Shown: positions 9,046 to 17,698 of the stretch, piece after piece
Position numbering within the stretch: position 1 is the first letter of the stretch
How the letters are laid out: each line of letters starts with the position of its first letter
NCBI RefSeq assembly: GCF_028649455.1
Contig: NZ_JAQSIO010000002.1
Span: forward strand, 1-64,000
Length of the DNA: 64,000 nt
Reading direction: 5' to 3'
Source of the DNA: Curvibacter microcysteis
Lineage (GTDB): Bacteria > Pseudomonadota > Gammaproteobacteria > Burkholderiales > Burkholderiaceae_C
Notes under the pieces: generated by a model
Database searches by the model: none
The model's input: the letters and a program-made list of their open reading frames with translations, nothing else
What the model was told of the DNA's origin: nothing
Program-made: the position numbers and the translations under genes

Positions 9046-9206
9046 GGGGTCTTGCTCCTGGCACAAGGTGCCGATGGGTGTCGATGTTGAGTGGGCTTGG
9101 CCGCGTTCGGGCTCGCCTGCGGCGGCCCGCGTTCGCGGTCCGGAAGCACCGCTGGGGGTGTCTCCTGGTATTAATGATGATGTTCGTAATCTAAAAAGTC
9201 AAGAGT

Positions 9207-9226
9207 TTGATGATGGTCGACATCAA
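9207..9226. promoter_or_regulatory. candidate TetR operator (imperfect dyad)
   Basis: TTGATG and CATCAA arms flank an 8-bp centre (TTGATGATGGTCGACATCAA). The dyad sits in the AT-rich intergenic region between the divergent SDR and TetR genes and immediately precedes a TATAGA hexamer (9227-9232) that may be the TetR gene -10 element. Size and position fit a TetR-type operator; binding is inferred. Confidence 0.45.
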
Positions 9227-9267
9227 TATAGAATCGCGGCACCGCAGTACCACGAGGCAAACAAGCG

Positions 9268-9843
9268 ATGAAAGTCACCAAGGCACAAGCGCAGGCGAAT
9301 CGGGCCCACGTCGTGGAAACCGCGTCCCAGTTGTTCCGTGAGCGCGGCTACGACGGCGTGGGCGTGGCGGATCTGATGGCTGCAGCGGGCTTCACGCATG
9401 GCGGCTTCTACAAGCAGTTCGGCTCCAAGACCGACCTGATCGCCGAATCCACAGCCTGCGGCATCGCCCGCACAGTGGCCTTGACGGGCGGCGGTGTGGA
9501 TCCGGCGGCCTTCGTCAGGCTTTATGTGTCCCGTGAGCACCGCGACGGGCGCGGCACGGGTTGCACCATGGCAGCTTTAGGGGGCGACGCGGCGCGTCAG
9601 CCCGAGGCCGTGCGAGCCGCTTTTGCCGCTGGCATCGAAAGCCTGCTGGAGGCCTTGAGCGCTGGCGGTGGCGCCGACCCCGACGCGGCCCGCGAATCGC
9701 GTGCCAGGGCCTTGAACATGGTCTCGACGGCGCTGGGCGCGATCATCCTGTCGCGCGCCTGCCCAGACGATTCGCCCCTCGCCGACGAGATCTTGGCGGT
9801 CTGCCGCGATGCCCTCCTCGGCCCGTTGGCGGGGCCTCGGTGA
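9268..9843 (+). CDS. TetR/AcrR-family transcriptional regulator
   Basis: A 191-residue regulator. The N-terminal HTH covers residues 10-55, with VVETASQLFRERGYDGVGVA and the recognition segment FTHGGFYKQFGSKTDLIAES, where the GGFYKQF pattern is typical of this family. The C-terminal ligand and dimer domain contains GCTMAALGGDAARQ, common in the branch that regulates SDR or drug-resistance genes. It is divergent from the SDR gene at 8257 and probably represses it and itself. Confidence 0.92.
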   Translation: MKVTKAQAQANRAHVVETASQLFRERGYDGVGVADLMAAAGFTHGGFYKQFGSKTDLIAESTACGIARTVALTGGGVDPAAFVRLYVSREHRDGRGTGCTMAALGGDAARQPEAVRAAFAAGIESLLEALSAGGGADPDAARESRARALNMVSTALGAIILSRACPDDSPLADEILAVCRDALLGPLAGPR

Positions 9844-9873
9844 GGCCGGTCAGCACGCTGTGCTGTGCCATGC

Positions 9874-10353
9874 TCATTGGAGTTGGGCCTTGTCGAGGCC
9901 GAAGGCCGCATCGAAGGCGCCTGGCACGGTCTTGAAAGCCACGTTGGCGCGGTTCCACGCATTGATCGACATCACGATGAAGGTCAGGTCCGACACCTCT
10001 TTCTCTGAGAGTTGCGTTCGCACCTGCTCGAAGAGTTCGTCGGGCACGCCGTGCTCGGGCAGCTTGGTCAGCACCTCGGTCCAGGCCAGGGCGGCACGCT
10101 CTCGCGATGAAAACAGCGGTGACTCGCGCCAGATGGCCAGGTGATGCAGGCGCAGCGCACGCTCACGGTGGAGGGTCGCCTGTTTGATGTGCATGTCGAC
10201 GCACAGGGCGCAAGCATTGAGTTGGGAGGCGCGGATCTCGACGAGGTGGCGCAGGCCTTCCTCGATCGCGCTGTCATTCAGCGCGGTGCTGAAGGCCACG
10301 AGGTGTTTGAAATACGCGGTCGATTGTTCGACGTAGTTGAGGCGTTGGGTCAT
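9874..10353 (-). CDS. AhpD-like carboxymuconolactone decarboxylase family protein (ECF41 partner)
   Basis: A 159-residue protein with the AhpD core: E39 in LVEIRASQLNACALCVDMH, the redox pair C48 and C51 (CALC) and H55. AhpD-like proteins are peroxidatic or thiol-active enzymes; members encoded beside ECF41 sigma factors are one of the three known partner types (carboxymuconolactone decarboxylase, oxidoreductase, epimerase). The start at 10353 gives MTQRLNYVEQ; the longer frame from 10428 would overlap the sigma promoter element. A good ECF41 promoter lies 46-72 bp upstream, and the sigma gene ends 79 bp upstream. Confidence 0.9.
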   Translation of the reverse strand: MTQRLNYVEQSTAYFKHLVAFSTALNDSAIEEGLRHLVEIRASQLNACALCVDMHIKQATLHRERALRLHHLAIWRESPLFSSRERAALAWTEVLTKLPEHGVPDELFEQVRTQLSEKEVSDLTFIVMSINAWNRANVAFKTVPGAFDAAFGLDKAQLQ

Positions 10354-10398
10354 GCTGGCAGCTCGCTTTCGGTCAGGGTTGAGAACACACACCCTGAA

Positions 10399-10425
10399 GA
10401 CGCGTGAGCCTGCGGGTTTGTGACG
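10399..10425 (-). promoter_or_regulatory. ECF41-type promoter of the AhpD-like gene
   Basis: On the minus strand, CGTCACA (10425-10419) is followed by exactly 16 bp and then CGTC (10402-10399). The published ECF41 consensus is TGTCACA, a 16-bp spacer and CGTC, so only one base differs. It lies between the end of the sigma gene and the start of its partner gene. Confidence 0.8.
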
Positions 10426-10432
10426 CACCTGC

Positions 10433-11377
10433 TCAGGCGCGCGCGCGAGCCGCGGCCATGCGCATCAACTTGTCCGGGTTGCGCTGCACGTGGATGCGCA
10501 CGATGCGTTGACCGTCGGTCTCATAGGCCTGCGCGGATTCGAGCACACCGTCGATGAAGCGCAGCACGCCCCATTGCCCATTGATCACCGCCAGTTCGAT
10601 CCGCATCGCGCTCTGGAGTCGCCGGGACGCCGCATAGAAAAGCTGGGCGATGCGCGCGTCTCCGCGCAGTGGCTTGCCGAAGCTTGGCACTTTGCCGCCC
10701 CCGTCGCTGATCAGCTCCGCCTCGTCGCTCAGCAGGGACTTCAGCAAGCTGAAGTCGCCCTGCGACAGCGCTTCGGCGAACTGGCGCATCACCCGCAGGT
10801 GGGCCTCCGGGGGCACTTCGTAGCGTGGTCGCGCCTCGCGCAACTGGGCTTTGGCGCGGCTCACCATTTGGCGGCATGCCGCCTCGCTCTTGCCGATGGT
10901 GAGTGCCACTTCGGTGTAGTCCGCGTCGAACACCTCGCGCATCAGGAAGGCGGCCCGTGACGCTGGCGCCAGCCGCTCCAGCAGGGTCAGAAAGGCCATC
11001 GACAGTTCGTCAGCGCGCTCGAGCAGCAGTTCGGGAGAGCCAGGCGAGTCGCTCAGTTGCGGCTCGGGCAGCCAAAACCCGACGTAGTGATCGCGCTGTA
11101 CTTTGGCACGGCGCAGCCGGTCGATCGCGATCCGTGTGGCGATCGTGACCAGCCAGGCCTCGGCGTTGGCGATGGCGCTGCGATCCGTGTCGTGCCAGCG
11201 CAGCCATGCATCCTGCACCACGTCTTCGGCCTCGGCGACGGAGCCGAGCATGCGGTAGGCGATGCCCTGCAGGCGCGGGCAGAGGCGATTGAAGGTGAGG
11301 GCAGCATCTTCCATGCGGTGTTCCAGGGTGAAAGACAGGTGATCCTGGGACGGCGACTCGTCCGGTATCGGTGCCAT
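10433..11377 (-). CDS. ECF41-family RNA polymerase sigma factor with SnoaL-like C-terminal domain
   Basis: A 314-residue sigma factor. Region 2 occupies about residues 23-90 (ending WLVTIATRIAIDRLRRAK), region 4 about 125-185 (FLMREVFDADYTEVALTIGK). The three ECF41 signatures are present: WLPEP in the linker (102-106), DGGGK (225-229) and NPDKL near the end (300-304). In this family the fused SnoaL-like extension replaces a separate anti-sigma factor. The start at 11377 is kept, although an internal ATG at 11314 (MEDAALTF) is also credible. A perfect ECF41 promoter precedes it, indicating autoregulation. Confidence 0.94.
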   Translation of the reverse strand: MAPIPDESPSQDHLSFTLEHRMEDAALTFNRLCPRLQGIAYRMLGSVAEAEDVVQDAWLRWHDTDRSAIANAEAWLVTIATRIAIDRLRRAKVQRDHYVGFWLPEPQLSDSPGSPELLLERADELSMAFLTLLERLAPASRAAFLMREVFDADYTEVALTIGKSEAACRQMVSRAKAQLREARPRYEVPPEAHLRVMRQFAEALSQGDFSLLKSLLSDEAELISDGGGKVPSFGKPLRGDARIAQLFYAASRRLQSAMRIELAVINGQWGVLRFIDGVLESAQAYETDGQRIVRIHVQRNPDKLMRMAAARARA

Positions 11378-11399
11378 ACCGCCCAGGGGCTGCCCAACA

Positions 11400-11426
11400 G
11401 ACGTTGGCGGGGCCTTGTTTGTGACA
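11400..11426 (-). promoter_or_regulatory. ECF41-type promoter of the sigma factor gene (autoregulatory)
   Basis: On the minus strand TGTCACA (11426-11420), 16 bp, then CGTC (11403-11400): an exact match to the published ECF41 promoter. The predicted transcript start is near 11392, about 15 bp before the ATG at 11377, or about 80 bp before the alternative ATG at 11314. Confidence 0.85.
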
Positions 11427-11576
11427 CGGCCGGTGGCTGGGCTCGCCCTGCAAACGCGGCCTTGGCGGAAGCAAGTCTGCTGCGGCAGTGGGCGCCACAG
11501 CGATGGCTCAGCCCTCGGTCTTGGTGCGCGCCAGCCCGTCTAAGGCATAACCCTGGGTTATTGCTGGCCACGGTGC

Positions 11577-12584
11577 TCAAGCCGGCCGGCCGGCCGTGCC
11601 GCCCTCGTCGTGGGGGGGCTCTGGCCGAACCCCTGCCACGCCCCGCAACACCTCGATGAAGGCCTGCGCCGACGGCGTGGGCGTTTCGTCCAGGCGGGTG
11701 ATCAGGCCGTAGTCGGGCATGCGGTCGGGCAGCTCCACCGGCACCCTGGCCAGCAGGCCCTTGGCCACGTATTTGTCGACCAGGGCGGTGGGCTGCAGGG
11801 ACAGCATGTCGGTGATCTGCATCAGCTCCAGCGCGAACAAGAAGGAGGGCGTCTCCACCACGCCCGAGGTGGGCGCCAGGCCGGTGCTGCCAAAGATGTC
11901 GTCTGACACCTTGCGCACCGCGGTGGAGGCGGGGTACAGAATCCAGGGCCAGCGTGCCAGCTCCGTCAGTTGCAGGTCATTGGCGCCGCGCAGCGGGTGG
12001 TTCAGGCCGGCCACCACCTGCAACTGCTCGCTGGACAAGCGCTCGTATTGGAACTGGGGGCGCTGCGACTCGTCGGTGAAGCGGCCAATCATCAAATCGA
12101 TCTTGCGCTCGGCCAGCCACACGATCAGCTGGTCGCTGCTTTGCTCCAGGATTTTCACCACCAGCAGCGGGCGCAGGCGCTGGATTTCAGCCACCGAAGC
12201 GGTCAGCAAATGCGCGGCCGATCCGGTGATGGCCCCCACGCTCAGGTGGCCATGGCCGCCTTGCTTGAGGGCGTTGAATTCGTCCACAAATCGGCGGTGT
12301 CCGGCCAACGCGCCTTGGGCGTAGCGCAGGGTGAACAGGCCCAGCTCATTGGGCCGCATGCCGCGCGAGAGGCGGTCAAAAAGGCGCGATCCCAGGATGT
12401 CCTCGATGTCCATCAGGATCTTGGTGGCTGCCGGCTGCGTGATGTGCATCTGCTCGGCCGTCAGGCGCAGGTTGCGGGTCTGGTCCAGGAGGTCCAAAAA
12501 CTGCAAATGCCGAAATCGCAGGCGGGCAAAGGCCTGGGCGATGGATAAGGGTTTACCCGTTGACGGGTCTGGACTCATAAGCAT
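11577..12584 (-). CDS. LysR-family regulator of the adjacent sugar-acid operon
   Basis: A 335-residue LysR protein with the HTH slightly displaced from the N-terminus (residues 22-80: FRHLQFLDLLDQTRNLRLTA, then EQMHITQPAATKILMDIE). The variant AEQMHITQPAATK and the following LFDRLSRGMRPNELG are typical of the LysR branch that controls sugar-acid and aromatic-acid clusters in Burkholderiales. It is divergent from dctP with about 145 bp between start codons, so it probably regulates the whole 12730-20751 operon. The C-terminal 20 residues are Pro/Gly-rich. Confidence 0.9.
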   Translation of the reverse strand: MLMSPDPSTGKPLSIAQAFARLRFRHLQFLDLLDQTRNLRLTAEQMHITQPAATKILMDIEDILGSRLFDRLSRGMRPNELGLFTLRYAQGALAGHRRFVDEFNALKQGGHGHLSVGAITGSAAHLLTASVAEIQRLRPLLVVKILEQSSDQLIVWLAERKIDLMIGRFTDESQRPQFQYERLSSEQLQVVAGLNHPLRGANDLQLTELARWPWILYPASTAVRKVSDDIFGSTGLAPTSGVVETPSFLFALELMQITDMLSLQPTALVDKYVAKGLLARVPVELPDRMPDYGLITRLDETPTPSAQAFIEVLRGVAGVRPEPPHDEGGTAGRPA

Positions 12585-12729
12585 TTGGAATGGATCCTAG
12601 CAAAAAATTCAGTGGACCCCAGGGGGCGCTGTGCCTAACCTCTGGCCTGCGTCAAGACGGCCCTGGAGAGGGTTCGCGGGGCGCCGGTGGGCTGACCCAC
12701 TGCGACAAGTCATACCAATGGAGACCTTC

Positions 12730-13761
12730 ATGAAGTTCAAATCCCTCGCCGTGGCCGCCACGGTGCTGGCCGCTCTGGCAGGCCCGGTGTCTGCACAAAT
12801 CAAAGAGCATGTGTTCAAGGTGGGCATCGGTCTGAGCGAAGACCACCCCCAGGCCTTGGCGGTCAAGTACTTTGCCGAGCAACTCTCGGCCAAGAGCGGG
12901 GGCAAGATGGTGGCGCGCCTGTACGCCAGCGGCTCCTTGGGCAACGACGTCAGCATGACCTCGGCCCTGCGCGGCGGCACGCTGGAGATGACGGTGCCCG
13001 ACACCTCCACCCTGATGTCGCTGATCAAGCCCTTCGGCGTGCTGAACCTGCCACTGACCTTCAACAACGAGCAAGAAGCCGACGCCGTGCTCGACGGTCC
13101 CTTTGGCCAGAAGCTGCTGGCCAAGCTGCCTGAAAAAGGCCTGGTCGGCCTGGGCTACTGGGAGAACGGCTTCCGCCACGTCACCAACTCGCGCCGAGCC
13201 ATCACCAAGGCCGATGACCTGGTGGGCCTGAAGCTGCGCGTGATCCAAAGCCCGCTGTTCCTGGACACCTTCAACGCCCTGGGCACCAATGCCACGCCCA
13301 TGCCCTTCACCGAGCTGTATTCGGCCATGGAGCAGTCGGCGGTGGACGGCCAAGAGAACCCGCCTGCCACCATCCTGGCCAGCAAGTTCTACGAAGTGCA
13401 AAAACACCTGGTGCTGTCGCGCCACATGTACAGCGCCTGGGCCGTGCTGATGTCCAAGAAGACCTGGGACGGCCTGTCGGCCCAAGAGCAAAAAATCGTC
13501 CAGGAAGCGGCCCGTGAAGCCACGCTGTACGAGCGCAAGACCATCCGCGCCTTCAGCGACAAGGCCCTGGCCGAGCTCAAGAAGGTCGGCATGCAGGTCA
13601 CCGAGCTGCCAGCGCCTGAACAAGCCAAGCTGCGCACCAAGCTGCAACCCGTGCTGGCCAAGTACGCCAAGGAGTTTGGTGAAGACACCACCGGCGAGCT
13701 GAACAGCGAACTGGCCAAGGTGCGCGGCAGCGCCCCGGCGGCCCCCGCTGCGGCCAAGTAA
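12730..13761 (+). CDS. dctP: TRAP transporter solute-binding protein DctP
   Basis: A 343-residue periplasmic receptor. The signal peptide ends GPVSA before QIKEHVFKVG. The DctP fold is shown by FAEQLSAKSGGKMVARLYAS, the GLGYWENGFRHVTNSRR loop and the strictly conserved LKLRVIQSPLFLDTFNALG, where the Arg of the LRV motif binds the ligand carboxylate. GGAG seven bases before the ATG at 12730 decides the start. It opens the sugar-acid operon and is separated from its membrane subunits (17033, 17699) by two catabolic genes and two stem-loops. Confidence 0.95.
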   Translation: MKFKSLAVAATVLAALAGPVSAQIKEHVFKVGIGLSEDHPQALAVKYFAEQLSAKSGGKMVARLYASGSLGNDVSMTSALRGGTLEMTVPDTSTLMSLIKPFGVLNLPLTFNNEQEADAVLDGPFGQKLLAKLPEKGLVGLGYWENGFRHVTNSRRAITKADDLVGLKLRVIQSPLFLDTFNALGTNATPMPFTELYSAMEQSAVDGQENPPATILASKFYEVQKHLVLSRHMYSAWAVLMSKKTWDGLSAQEQKIVQEAAREATLYERKTIRAFSDKALAELKKVGMQVTELPAPEQAKLRTKLQPVLAKYAKEFGEDTTGELNSELAKVRGSAPAAPAAAK

Positions 13762-13772
13762 GTCCCCGGCCG

Positions 13773-13801
13773 GACCGCCCTGGGCGGTCAGGTCTGTTTT
13801 T
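13773..13801 (+). terminator. stem-loop with T tract between dctP and the dehydratase gene
   Basis: GACCGCC (13773-13779), a CTG loop, GGCGGTC (13783-13789), then AGGTCTG and a run of T. It has the form of an intrinsic terminator but lies inside an operon, so it may act as an attenuator that makes dctP mRNA more abundant than the downstream genes. Confidence 0.6.
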
Positions 13802-13869
13802 CTGGCCGGGTGCTGGGGCGTGTGCCCCGCGACCCGGTCTTTTTCTCCCTGTATTTTTCTTCTGCCGCG

Positions 13870-15657
13870 ATGACCATGGACAAGAAACCCAGCCGCCCCT
13901 TCCGTTCCCGCGACTGGTTCGCCGACCCCGAGCGCTCGGACATGACTGCGCTCTACCTCGAGCGCTTCATGAACTACGGGCTCACCCCCGAAGAGCTGCG
14001 CTCGGGCCGGCCCATCATCGGCATCGCCCAGACCGGCAGTGACCTGTCGCCTTGCAACCGCATTCACCTGGACCTGGCCCGGCGCGTGCGCGACGGCATC
14101 CGTGACGCGGGCGGCATCCCGATGGAGTTCCCGGTCCACCCCATTTTTGAAAACTGCCGCCGCCCCACGGCCGCGCTGGACCGCAACCTGGCTTACCTGG
14201 GCCTGGTCGAGATCCTGTATGGCTACCCCATCGACGCGGTGGTGCTGACCACCGGCTGCGACAAGACCACGCCCGCCGGCATCATGGCCGCTTCCACCGT
14301 GGACATCCCGGCCATCGTGCTGTCGGGTGGCCCCATGCTGGATGGCTGGCACAACGGCGAACTGGTGGGCTCGGGCACGGTGATCTGGCGCAGCCGCCGC
14401 CAACTGGCTGCTGGCGAGATCGACGAAGACGAATTCCTGCAGCGCGCCTGCAGCAGCGCGCCCTCGGCGGGCCACTGCAACACCATGGGCACGGCCTCCA
14501 CCATGAACGCCGTGGCCGAGGCCCTGGGCCTGTCGCTGCCGGGCTGCGCCGCCATTCCCGCGCCCTACCGCGAACGGGGCCAGATGGCCTACGAAACCGG
14601 CCGCCGCATCGTCGAGATGGCTTACGAAGACCTGCGCCCCTCGCGCATCCTGACGCGCGAAAGCTTCTTGAACGCGCTGTCCGTGATCAGCTGCGCGGGC
14701 GGCTCCAGCAACGCCCAGGTCCACCTCATGGCCATGGCCCGCCACGCCGGCGTCGAGCTGCATCCGCAGGACTGGACCGACCACGGCTACGAACTGCCCC
14801 TGCTGCTCAACATGCAGCCCGCAGGCCAGTTCTTGGGTGAGCGCTTCTTCCGCGCGGGCGGCGTGCCCGCCCTGATGTGGGAGCTGCTGCAAGCCGGGCG
14901 CCTGCACGGCGACTGCCTGAGCGTCACCGGCCAGACCATGGCGCACAACCTGCAAGGCCGCGAGACGCGCGACCGCGAAGTCATCAAACCCTTCGACCAG
15001 CCGCTGATGGAGAACGCGGGTTTCCTGGTGCTGCGCGGCAACTTGTTTGACTTCGGCATCCTCAAGACCTCGGTGATCTCGCAGCGCTTTCGCGAGCGCT
15101 ACCTGCAGCACCCCGGCCAAGAGGGCATTTTTGAAGGCCGCGCCGTGGTGTTCGAGGGTGCCGACGACTACCACGCCCGCATCAACGACCCCAGCCTCAA
15201 CATCGACGAGGACTGCATCCTGGTCATGCGCGGCGCCGGCCCCATTGGCTGGCCCGGCTCGGCCGAGGTGGTCAACATGCAACCGCCCGACACCCTGATC
15301 CAGCGTGGCATCACCACCTTGCCAACGCTCGGCGACGGGCGCCAGTCGGGCACGGCCGACAGCCCCTCCATCCTCAATGTGTCGCCCGAAAGCGCGGTCG
15401 GCGGTGGCCTGAGCTGGCTGCAAAGCGGCGACCGCATCCGCATCGACCTCCAGGCCGGCCGCTGTGACGCCCTGGTCGCGCCCGAAGAAATTGAGCGCCG
15501 CCGCCGCGAGCTGCCCATCCCGCCCGTTCCCGCCAGCCACTCCCCCTGGGAGGCGCTGTACCGCGAAAAAACCGGCCAGTTGGTCGACGGCGCCACGCTG
15601 GACTTTGCCCTGCAGTTCCGCCGCATCGCCGACGTCACGCCCCGCCACAACCACTGA
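13870..15657 (+). CDS. IlvD/Edd-family sugar-acid dehydratase (pentonate dehydratase-like)
   Basis: A 595-residue protein of the dihydroxy-acid/phosphogluconate dehydratase family, in the arabinonate/xylonate dehydratase branch by length and motifs. Three probable [2Fe-2S] ligands are visible: C62 in SDLSPCNR, C130 in TTGCDKTTPA and C203 in GHCNTMGTAS. The C-terminal half has MRGAGPIGWPGSAEVVNMQP. It would remove water from a C5 (or C6) aldonate to give the 2-keto-3-deoxy acid. I start at 13870 (MTMDKKPSRPFRSRDWF); the in-frame ATG at 13810 overlaps the terminator region. The downstream XylX-like gene and TRAP transporter support a sugar acid substrate. Confidence 0.88.
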   Translation: MTMDKKPSRPFRSRDWFADPERSDMTALYLERFMNYGLTPEELRSGRPIIGIAQTGSDLSPCNRIHLDLARRVRDGIRDAGGIPMEFPVHPIFENCRRPTAALDRNLAYLGLVEILYGYPIDAVVLTTGCDKTTPAGIMAASTVDIPAIVLSGGPMLDGWHNGELVGSGTVIWRSRRQLAAGEIDEDEFLQRACSSAPSAGHCNTMGTASTMNAVAEALGLSLPGCAAIPAPYRERGQMAYETGRRIVEMAYEDLRPSRILTRESFLNALSVISCAGGSSNAQVHLMAMARHAGVELHPQDWTDHGYELPLLLNMQPAGQFLGERFFRAGGVPALMWELLQAGRLHGDCLSVTGQTMAHNLQGRETRDREVIKPFDQPLMENAGFLVLRGNLFDFGILKTSVISQRFRERYLQHPGQEGIFEGRAVVFEGADDYHARINDPSLNIDEDCILVMRGAGPIGWPGSAEVVNMQPPDTLIQRGITTLPTLGDGRQSGTADSPSILNVSPESAVGGGLSWLQSGDRIRIDLQAGRCDALVAPEEIERRRRELPIPPVPASHSPWEALYREKTGQLVDGATLDFALQFRRIADVTPRHNH

Positions 15658-15681
15658 GCTCAAACCTTCCAGGAGACCCTC

Positions 15682-16896
15682 ATGAACACCCCCACCGCCC
15701 TGGCCTTGACGCCCCAATCCCTGCTGCCTGCCGACGGCCTGAGCGGCACCTTGGTCGGCCGCGTCTGGCAGCCCGCGGGCGCCGGCACCGTGGCTGGGCC
15801 CAGCGTCGTGGCCTTGCGCGCCGACGGCGTGTTCGACCTCAGCGCCCACTACCCGACCATGAGCACCTTGCTCGACCAGCCGGACCCGGCCCTGGCCGCG
15901 CACCAGGCCCCGGGCCTGCGCCTGTGCGCGGTGGACGAGCTGCTGGCCAACAGCCTGCCAGGCCAGCGCGATGAGGCCCGCCCGTACTTGCTGGCGCCGT
16001 GTGACCTGCAAGTGGTCAAGGCCGCTGGCGTGACCTTTGCCGCCAGCCTGATCGAGCGCGTGATCGAAGAGCAAGCGCGGGGCGACGCCAGCCGCGCCCA
16101 GGGCCTGCGCAGCCAGGTGGTCGGCCTGATCGGCGAGAGCCTGGCCGACATCCGCCCGGGCTCCGAGCAGGCCCAGGCGCTCAAGGCCTTGCTGCAAGAA
16201 AAAGGCCTGTGGTCGCAGTACCTGGAAGTGGGCATCGGGCCCGACGCCGAGGTCTTCACCAAGGCCCCGGTGCTGGCCTCGGTGGGCTCGGGCCAGGACA
16301 TCGGCATCCGCGCCGACTCGGCCTGGAACAACCCCGAGCCCGAGGTGGTGCTGGCCGTCAACAGCCGCGGCGACATCGTCGGTGCCAGCCTGGGCAACGA
16401 CGTCAACCTGCGCGACATCGAAGGCCGCAGCGCCCTGCTGCTGGGCAAGGCCAAGGACAACAACGCGTCCTGCGCCATCGGCCCCTTCATCCGCCTGTTC
16501 GACGCCAGCTACGGCCTGGACCAGGTGCGCCACGAAACCGTGCACCTGCGCGTGGCCGGCGGTCCTGACGGCTTTGAGCTGCGGGGCGTCAACACCATGG
16601 CCAGCATCAGCCGCGATCCCAGCGACCTGGTGGCCCAGACCCTGGCGGCCCACCAGTACCCGGACGGCTTCATGCTGTTCCTGGGCACCCTGTTCGCGCC
16701 CATCGAGGACCGCGGCCAGCCCGGCGGCGGCTTCACCCACCAGCTGGGCGACGTGGTCACCATCCAAAGCGACTGGTTGGGCGCCTTGCACAACCGCGTC
16801 ACGCACAGCGAAAGCGCCGAGCCCTGGCGCTTTGGCCTGCGCGCCTTCATCAGCAACCTGGCCCAGCGTGGCCTGTTGGCCGACCGCGCGCTGTGA
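15682..16896 (+). CDS. XylX-like 2-keto-3-deoxy-acid dehydratase, FAH superfamily
   Basis: A 404-residue FAH-superfamily protein. Its motifs match Caulobacter XylX as I recall it: QVVKAAGVTFAASLIERVIE, LEVGIGPDAEVFTKAPVLAS, NNPEPEVVLAVNSRGDIVGA, the very conserved GNDVNLRDIEGRSALLLGKA and NNASCAIGPFIRLFDASYG. The ExE metal site is PEPEVVL. XylX dehydrates 2-keto-3-deoxy-xylonate to alpha-ketoglutarate semialdehyde. Gene order after an IlvD-type pentonate dehydratase repeats the Weimberg pathway order. An acylpyruvate-type hydrolase role is the main alternative. Confidence 0.85.
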   Translation: MNTPTALALTPQSLLPADGLSGTLVGRVWQPAGAGTVAGPSVVALRADGVFDLSAHYPTMSTLLDQPDPALAAHQAPGLRLCAVDELLANSLPGQRDEARPYLLAPCDLQVVKAAGVTFAASLIERVIEEQARGDASRAQGLRSQVVGLIGESLADIRPGSEQAQALKALLQEKGLWSQYLEVGIGPDAEVFTKAPVLASVGSGQDIGIRADSAWNNPEPEVVLAVNSRGDIVGASLGNDVNLRDIEGRSALLLGKAKDNNASCAIGPFIRLFDASYGLDQVRHETVHLRVAGGPDGFELRGVNTMASISRDPSDLVAQTLAAHQYPDGFMLFLGTLFAPIEDRGQPGGGFTHQLGDVVTIQSDWLGALHNRVTHSESAEPWRFGLRAFISNLAQRGLLADRAL

Positions 16897-16903
16897 ATCC
16901 CGG

Positions 16904-16940
16904 CCAGCCGCCGCGCCCTCCAGCAGGGCGGGGCGGCTGG
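16904..16940 (+). other. long intercistronic stem-loop between the XylX-like gene and dctQ
   Basis: CCAGCCGCC (16904-16912) pairs with GGCGGCTGG (16932-16940), and inside it GCCCT pairs with AGGGC around a CCAGC loop, separated by a small internal loop. No T tract follows, so an mRNA-stability or processing element is as likely as a terminator. Confidence 0.5.
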
Positions 16941-17032
16941 GGCGGCCTGGGGGCCGTGCCCCTGGCAGAACAACCCAACACCACCACAACAACTGACAAG
17001 GGCGGCCCCGACCGCCCTGCGGAGACAAGCCC

Positions 17033-17638
17033 ATGCTCAACCAACTCATCGAGCGCTATTGCCAATTCATCAACGCCCTCATCGCCTTCGCCCTGGCGGT
17101 GATGGTCGTGCTCGTGTTCGGCAACGTCGTCATGCGCTACGGCTTCAACTCCGGCATCGCCGTCAGCGAGGAGCTGTCGCGCTGGCTCTTTGTCTGGATC
17201 ACCTTCCTGGGCGCCGTCGCCGCCATCAAAGAAAACGCCCACCTCGGCAGCGACATGCTGGTCTCGCGCCTGCCCGTGCTCGGCAAAAAGATCTGCCTGG
17301 TCCTGGGCCAACTGCTCATGCTCTACATCACCTGGCTGTTCTTTGACGGCAGCCTGCAGCAAGCCAAGATCAACTGGGACGTCGAAGCCCCGGTCTCGGG
17401 CCTGTCGGTGGCCATCTTCTACGCCTCGGGCGTGGTGTTCTCGGTCTGCGCCGGCGTCTTGCTGCTGCTGCAAATGCTGCGCGCCCTGACCGGCCAGCTC
17501 AGCGACGCCGACCTCGTGATGGTCAAAGAGTCCGAGGAACAAGCCGAGCTCGAAGCCCTGCAGGCCGAGCTGGCGCGCGAGAACGCCCACAGCCACTCCC
17601 CGCTGGGCGACAAGCCGCTGCCCCACGCGGGCAAGTAA
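17033..17638 (+). CDS. dctQ: TRAP transporter small permease subunit DctQ
   Basis: A 201-residue membrane protein with four predicted hydrophobic helices (about residues 13-33, 47-65, 84-107, 127-150). The DctQ signature is the ISEELSRW-like segment AVSEELSRWLFVWITFLGAV followed by the charged KENAHLG. The C-terminal 45 residues are hydrophilic and cytoplasmic. DctQ couples the receptor to the large permease DctM in sodium-driven uptake. It is separated from dctM by 60 bp. Confidence 0.94.
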   Translation: MLNQLIERYCQFINALIAFALAVMVVLVFGNVVMRYGFNSGIAVSEELSRWLFVWITFLGAVAAIKENAHLGSDMLVSRLPVLGKKICLVLGQLLMLYITWLFFDGSLQQAKINWDVEAPVSGLSVAIFYASGVVFSVCAGVLLLLQMLRALTGQLSDADLVMVKESEEQAELEALQAELARENAHSHSPLGDKPLPHAGK

Positions 17639-17698
17639 GCCCGCCCCCGCACCCACCCCGACAACGACAACAACACCCAGACCCCGGAGCGCTTTGCC

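Noticed and set aside
12652-17049. Antisense open frame of about 1465 codons opposite dctP, the dehydratase and XylX-like genes
   Set aside because: It is the mirror of highly GC-biased coding DNA, rich in Ala, Gly, Gln and His with no domain, and lies opposite well supported genes in a complementary codon phase.
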